DNA from: Lentisphaerota bacterium | GTDB taxonomy: Bacteria > Verrucomicrobiota > Kiritimatiellia > UBA8416 > JAFGTH01 | Reading direction: 5' to 3' | Length of the DNA stretch: 15,890 nt | NCBI GenBank assembly: GCA_016934225.1 | Contig: JAFGTH010000048.1 | Coordinates: 1 to 15,890, forward strand | In this document: positions 14,210 to 15,890 of the stretch, piece after piece | Position numbering within the stretch: the first letter of the stretch is position 1 | Layout of the letters: each line of letters opens with the position of its first letter | Made by a program: the position numbers and the translations under genes | The notes under the pieces: model-generated | The model's database searches: none | Told to the model about the DNA's origin: nothing | The model's input: only the letters and a program-made list of their open reading frames with translations

Positions 14210-14560
14210 TTAACGCGCATTATCGCACGTGCCGCCGTATAAAGGCTCTTCGTACGCCTGCGTTCTGCTAACCACATAGTACCCGTGGCCGGCTTCGCCC
14301 TGGTAGATGATACCGGTTGTATAGTTATTTATGAAAGCTTCCTGCTCCAGGCTATTAGCGAAATGCAACGCTGTGCCATACTGCGTGTATATATAATGTT
14401 CTTCACACCCTTCCGGTATTTCCTGACCGCTCCATGCGGAAGTATAACCGCTGCGGATTCCATCCGATGTTCCGTCTTCATTGGTTTCTTCACAACCAAT
14501 CATTAACATCAGACCGAAACAGACCGAAACAGACCACAAAACCGCCTTCCAGTATTTCAT
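14210..14560 (-). CDS. Small lipoprotein of unknown function
   Basis: 116 residues. A lysine-containing start and hydrophobic segment (MKYWKAVLWSVSVCFGLMLMIGC) end in a lipobox LMIGC with the lipidated cysteine at residue 23. The mature protein starts EETNEDGTSDG, a flexible acidic stretch, followed by a compact Tyr/Gly/Glu-rich domain of about 80 residues with two further cysteines (Cys52, Cys112) that could form a disulfide. No family is recognised. It is anchored in a membrane facing the periplasm or the surface. An AGGGGGG ribosome binding site (14567-14573) lies 6 bases before the ATG, and a good promoter lies upstream. It stands alone between the metal operon and a degenerate region. 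Confidence 0.8.
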   Translation of the reverse strand: MKYWKAVLWSVSVCFGLMLMIGCEETNEDGTSDGIRSGYTSAWSGQEIPEGCEEHYIYTQYGTALHFANSLEQEAFINNYTTGIIYQGEAGHGYYVVSRTQAYEEPLYGGTCDNAR

Positions 14561-14601
14561 GTTAATCCCCCCTGATACGTTTAATGTCCAGGTTTGTCAG
14601 T

Positions 14602-14630
14602 ATGATACGTTAATCGGTTCGATTCGTCAA
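14602..14630 (-). promoter_or_regulatory. Sigma-70-like promoter of the lipoprotein gene
   Basis: On the minus strand TTGACG (14625-14630), a 17-base spacer and TATCAT (14602-14607) match the sigma-70 pattern at near-ideal spacing. The start would fall about 35 bases before the ATG. The direct repeat TGATACGTT (14573-14581 and 14603-14611) overlaps the -10 and the 5' leader. Confidence 0.6.
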
Positions 14631-14680
14631 TCTTGAATTGAGACCGTCAAAACCTTGCGAATTAATACAGGAAGCAACGG

Positions 14681-14743
14681 CTCGAGGCCGCGGGCGACAA
14701 GCTCCGCGACTACGACCGGCAATGGTACGCCTTTACAGCATAG
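14681..14743 (+). pseudogene. Short gene fragment
   Basis: The plus strand reads LEAAGDKLRDYDRQWYAFTA and then a stop, preceded by a stop at 14663-14665. The amphipathic, codon-like composition and higher GC than the surrounding spacer look like the C-terminal end of a lost gene. The family is not recognised. Confidence 0.3.
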
Positions 14744-14744
14744 C

Positions 14745-15081
14745 ATGACTCATCCCAAGATTTGGGACAGCGGAAAATTCAAAAAGGATGACGGTGAAAT
14801 CATTGAAAAGCATGCCGATGGCTGGGCGAGATTCGCACGCCACGCGGAGATAAAACAGAACTTCTTGAAAAAGCTATAGGTCAAATAAAGGAACCGTTCA
14901 CCGTATCCGATATCAGAACTGCCTTCCCCGGTGTAGGCGTGGATCTGATCAGAAAAGTTTTGTCGAAGGGCCTGCATTCATTGGCGCCAACGGCAAAACC
15001 ATTCCGGCCACTGCTGAAAATCCCATCCTTACTCAACTCACACAGATGAACTCCGAGAACTGGTCGGAAAATTCGGGATAA
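14745..15081 (+). pseudogene. Frameshifted remnant of a protein with a winged-helix-like tail
   Basis: All three plus frames contribute pieces that read as one protein. The first frame gives MTHPKIWDSGKFKKDDGEI and EIIEKHADGWARFARH and stops at 14879. The second takes over near 14846 with GDKTELLEKAIGQIKEPFT and VSDIRTAFPGVGVDLIRKVL. The third, from about 14974, gives AFIGANGKTIPATAENP and ends at a TAA at 15079-15081. The middle part resembles the winged helix-turn-helix tail seen on Fic-type and helicase or ATPase-type proteins. At least two frameshifts make it non-functional. Sequencing error is the alternative, though two shifts within 130 bases favour decay. Confidence 0.5.
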
Positions 15082-15223
15082 ATTGATCAAAAGCTGACAT
15101 AAAGAAAACCATAAATACCTTGCAAAACAGAACTTTGATTTCTATTATACAACCATGATAAACAGGTTGGCACAATCTCTAGAGGGGCCCCGGGGTCAAA
15201 CCAAAGGTTATAAGTTAACTGCT
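15082..15223. repeat. Transposase 3' flank with small palindromes, possible REP-like end
   Basis: Next to the transposase stop are GGGGCCCC (15184-15191), the mini-hairpin AACC-AAA-GGTT (15199-15209) and GTTAAC (15214-15219). REP-associated transposases act on such short hairpins at their flanks, so this is a candidate element end. The rest of the spacer is AT-rich and holds nothing recognisable. Confidence 0.4.
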
Positions 15224-15890
15224 TCATGCGGGCCTGTCCTGCGGGATTTCAGCGTCTAGAGCCTCTTCGATCGACTCAATCAGCTTTCTGCTCTTACTGT
15301 CCTTCTCCTTCAGCAGGGCTGCTCTCCTCGCCTGCTGGCTTGCCGCCACACCCGACCCCATACCCAGAACACCCGCAACATCCCGATGCGACATGTTGCT
15401 GTATTTCATCAGCATACGCGCCGCTATCGGCCTGAGTATTGAATTCCTTCGCCTTTCCCTCAACGCACCCGTCTCCACCCCCAGATGCCTCGCCACTACT
15501 TGCACCACCTTCTCTCTTTCCAGATGCGGCAGTGTCTTGCGCAATGCCACATCTTCAGGCCTGGCCGCCTTCCCCGCAAGCTCAAGGCATGCGTCTCGCG
15601 CCCATGCCCGAAATTCGTCTCCACCTATCGCTATCTGCGATCCTTTGAGTATCTCCTCAAATTCGGCGTCTGTTTCCCCTATCCCGCATTCAACATACTT
15701 GCGGTATTCCTTTCTCTGCTGCCGCCCCCTTGCTCCTGTTTCCGCCAGTATCGGGCCATATGTGACATACTTCCTTGGTTTTTCCAGCCCAATATAGCCC
15801 CGGTAACTGCTCCATTGGTAGTTCCGCAAATACGCGATCCTTTCTCTGAGGGGCCTGTTCTTCTGCCTGCTCACATACACCGGATTCAGG
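15224..15890 (-). mobile_element. REP-associated Y1 (IS200-like) transposase, C-terminal part (cut by right edge)
   Basis: The minus-strand frame is open from the window edge. It begins LNPVYVSRQKNRPLRERIAYL and continues NYQWSSYRGYIGLEKPRKYVTY, the hallmark end of the Y1/HUH domain of REP-associated tyrosine transposases (normally N-P-V-R...Y-x-W-S-S-Y). The catalytic HUH and tyrosine region lies outside the window. After it come YRKYVECGIGETDAEFEEIL and a helical tail with a DnaA-C/HTH-like segment (ARHLGVETGALRERRR; RMLMKYSNMSHRDVAGVLGM), as in the long subgroup of these enzymes, ending with a basic/acidic tail. These proteins cut and join single-stranded REP hairpins. The visible part is uninterrupted. 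GC content and codon use are higher in GC than in the neighbouring genes, which suggests transfer. Confidence 0.85.

Overview
The window (15,890 bases, moderate GC) looks like an accessory stretch from a diderm bacterium. Two TonB-dependent outer-membrane receptors, a lipobox protein and a TonB-linked metal ABC transporter require an outer membrane. A flavodoxin and a soluble NqrF-like reductase hint at an anaerobic or iron-limited lifestyle. The mixture would fit the PVC group (Kiritimatiellota/Lentisphaerota-like) or a related uncultured lineage, but the phylum is a guess. No rRNA, tRNA or CRISPR array was seen.

Layout. (1) 1-2692, minus strand: a tight four-gene operon encoding a TetR regulator, a SpeD-like pyruvoyl decarboxylase homologue, a BioF2/FemAB-type GNAT acyltransferase and an ATP-grasp ligase. 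The ATP-grasp gene starts at a non-ATG codon and runs off the left edge. The set suggests an undescribed small pathway that makes an amine by decarboxylation and then builds amide bonds. (2) 3078-4739, plus strand: a Gfo/Idh/MocA oxidoreductase with an inserted cysteine cluster, then a flavodoxin. (3) 4751-6865, minus strand: a TonB-dependent receptor, divergent from a plus-strand pair (7104-8589) of a 2Fe-2S/FAD/NAD(P)H reductase and a translationally overlapping protein of unknown family. (4) 8669-13884, minus strand: a metal-uptake operon in the order TonB-dependent receptor, ZnuA-like binding protein, ZnuC ATPase, ZnuB permease. The permease is fused in frame to a SAM-dependent methyltransferase. 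A promoter with a 7+7 inverted repeat over its -10/start region precedes the operon. (5) 13.9-15.9 kb: a structured non-coding stretch, a small lipoprotein gene with a good promoter, a frameshifted gene remnant, and the 3' part of a Y1/REP-associated transposase running off the right edge.

How the parts fit. Region 4 is a coherent metal import route: receptor in the outer membrane, binding protein in the periplasm, ATPase and permease in the inner membrane. Region 3 plus the flavodoxin could handle electron transfer or processing of an imported iron or tetrapyrrole compound; this is inference. Region 1 is the best candidate for a new system, followed by the permease-methyltransferase fusion and the unknown protein at 8113-8589.
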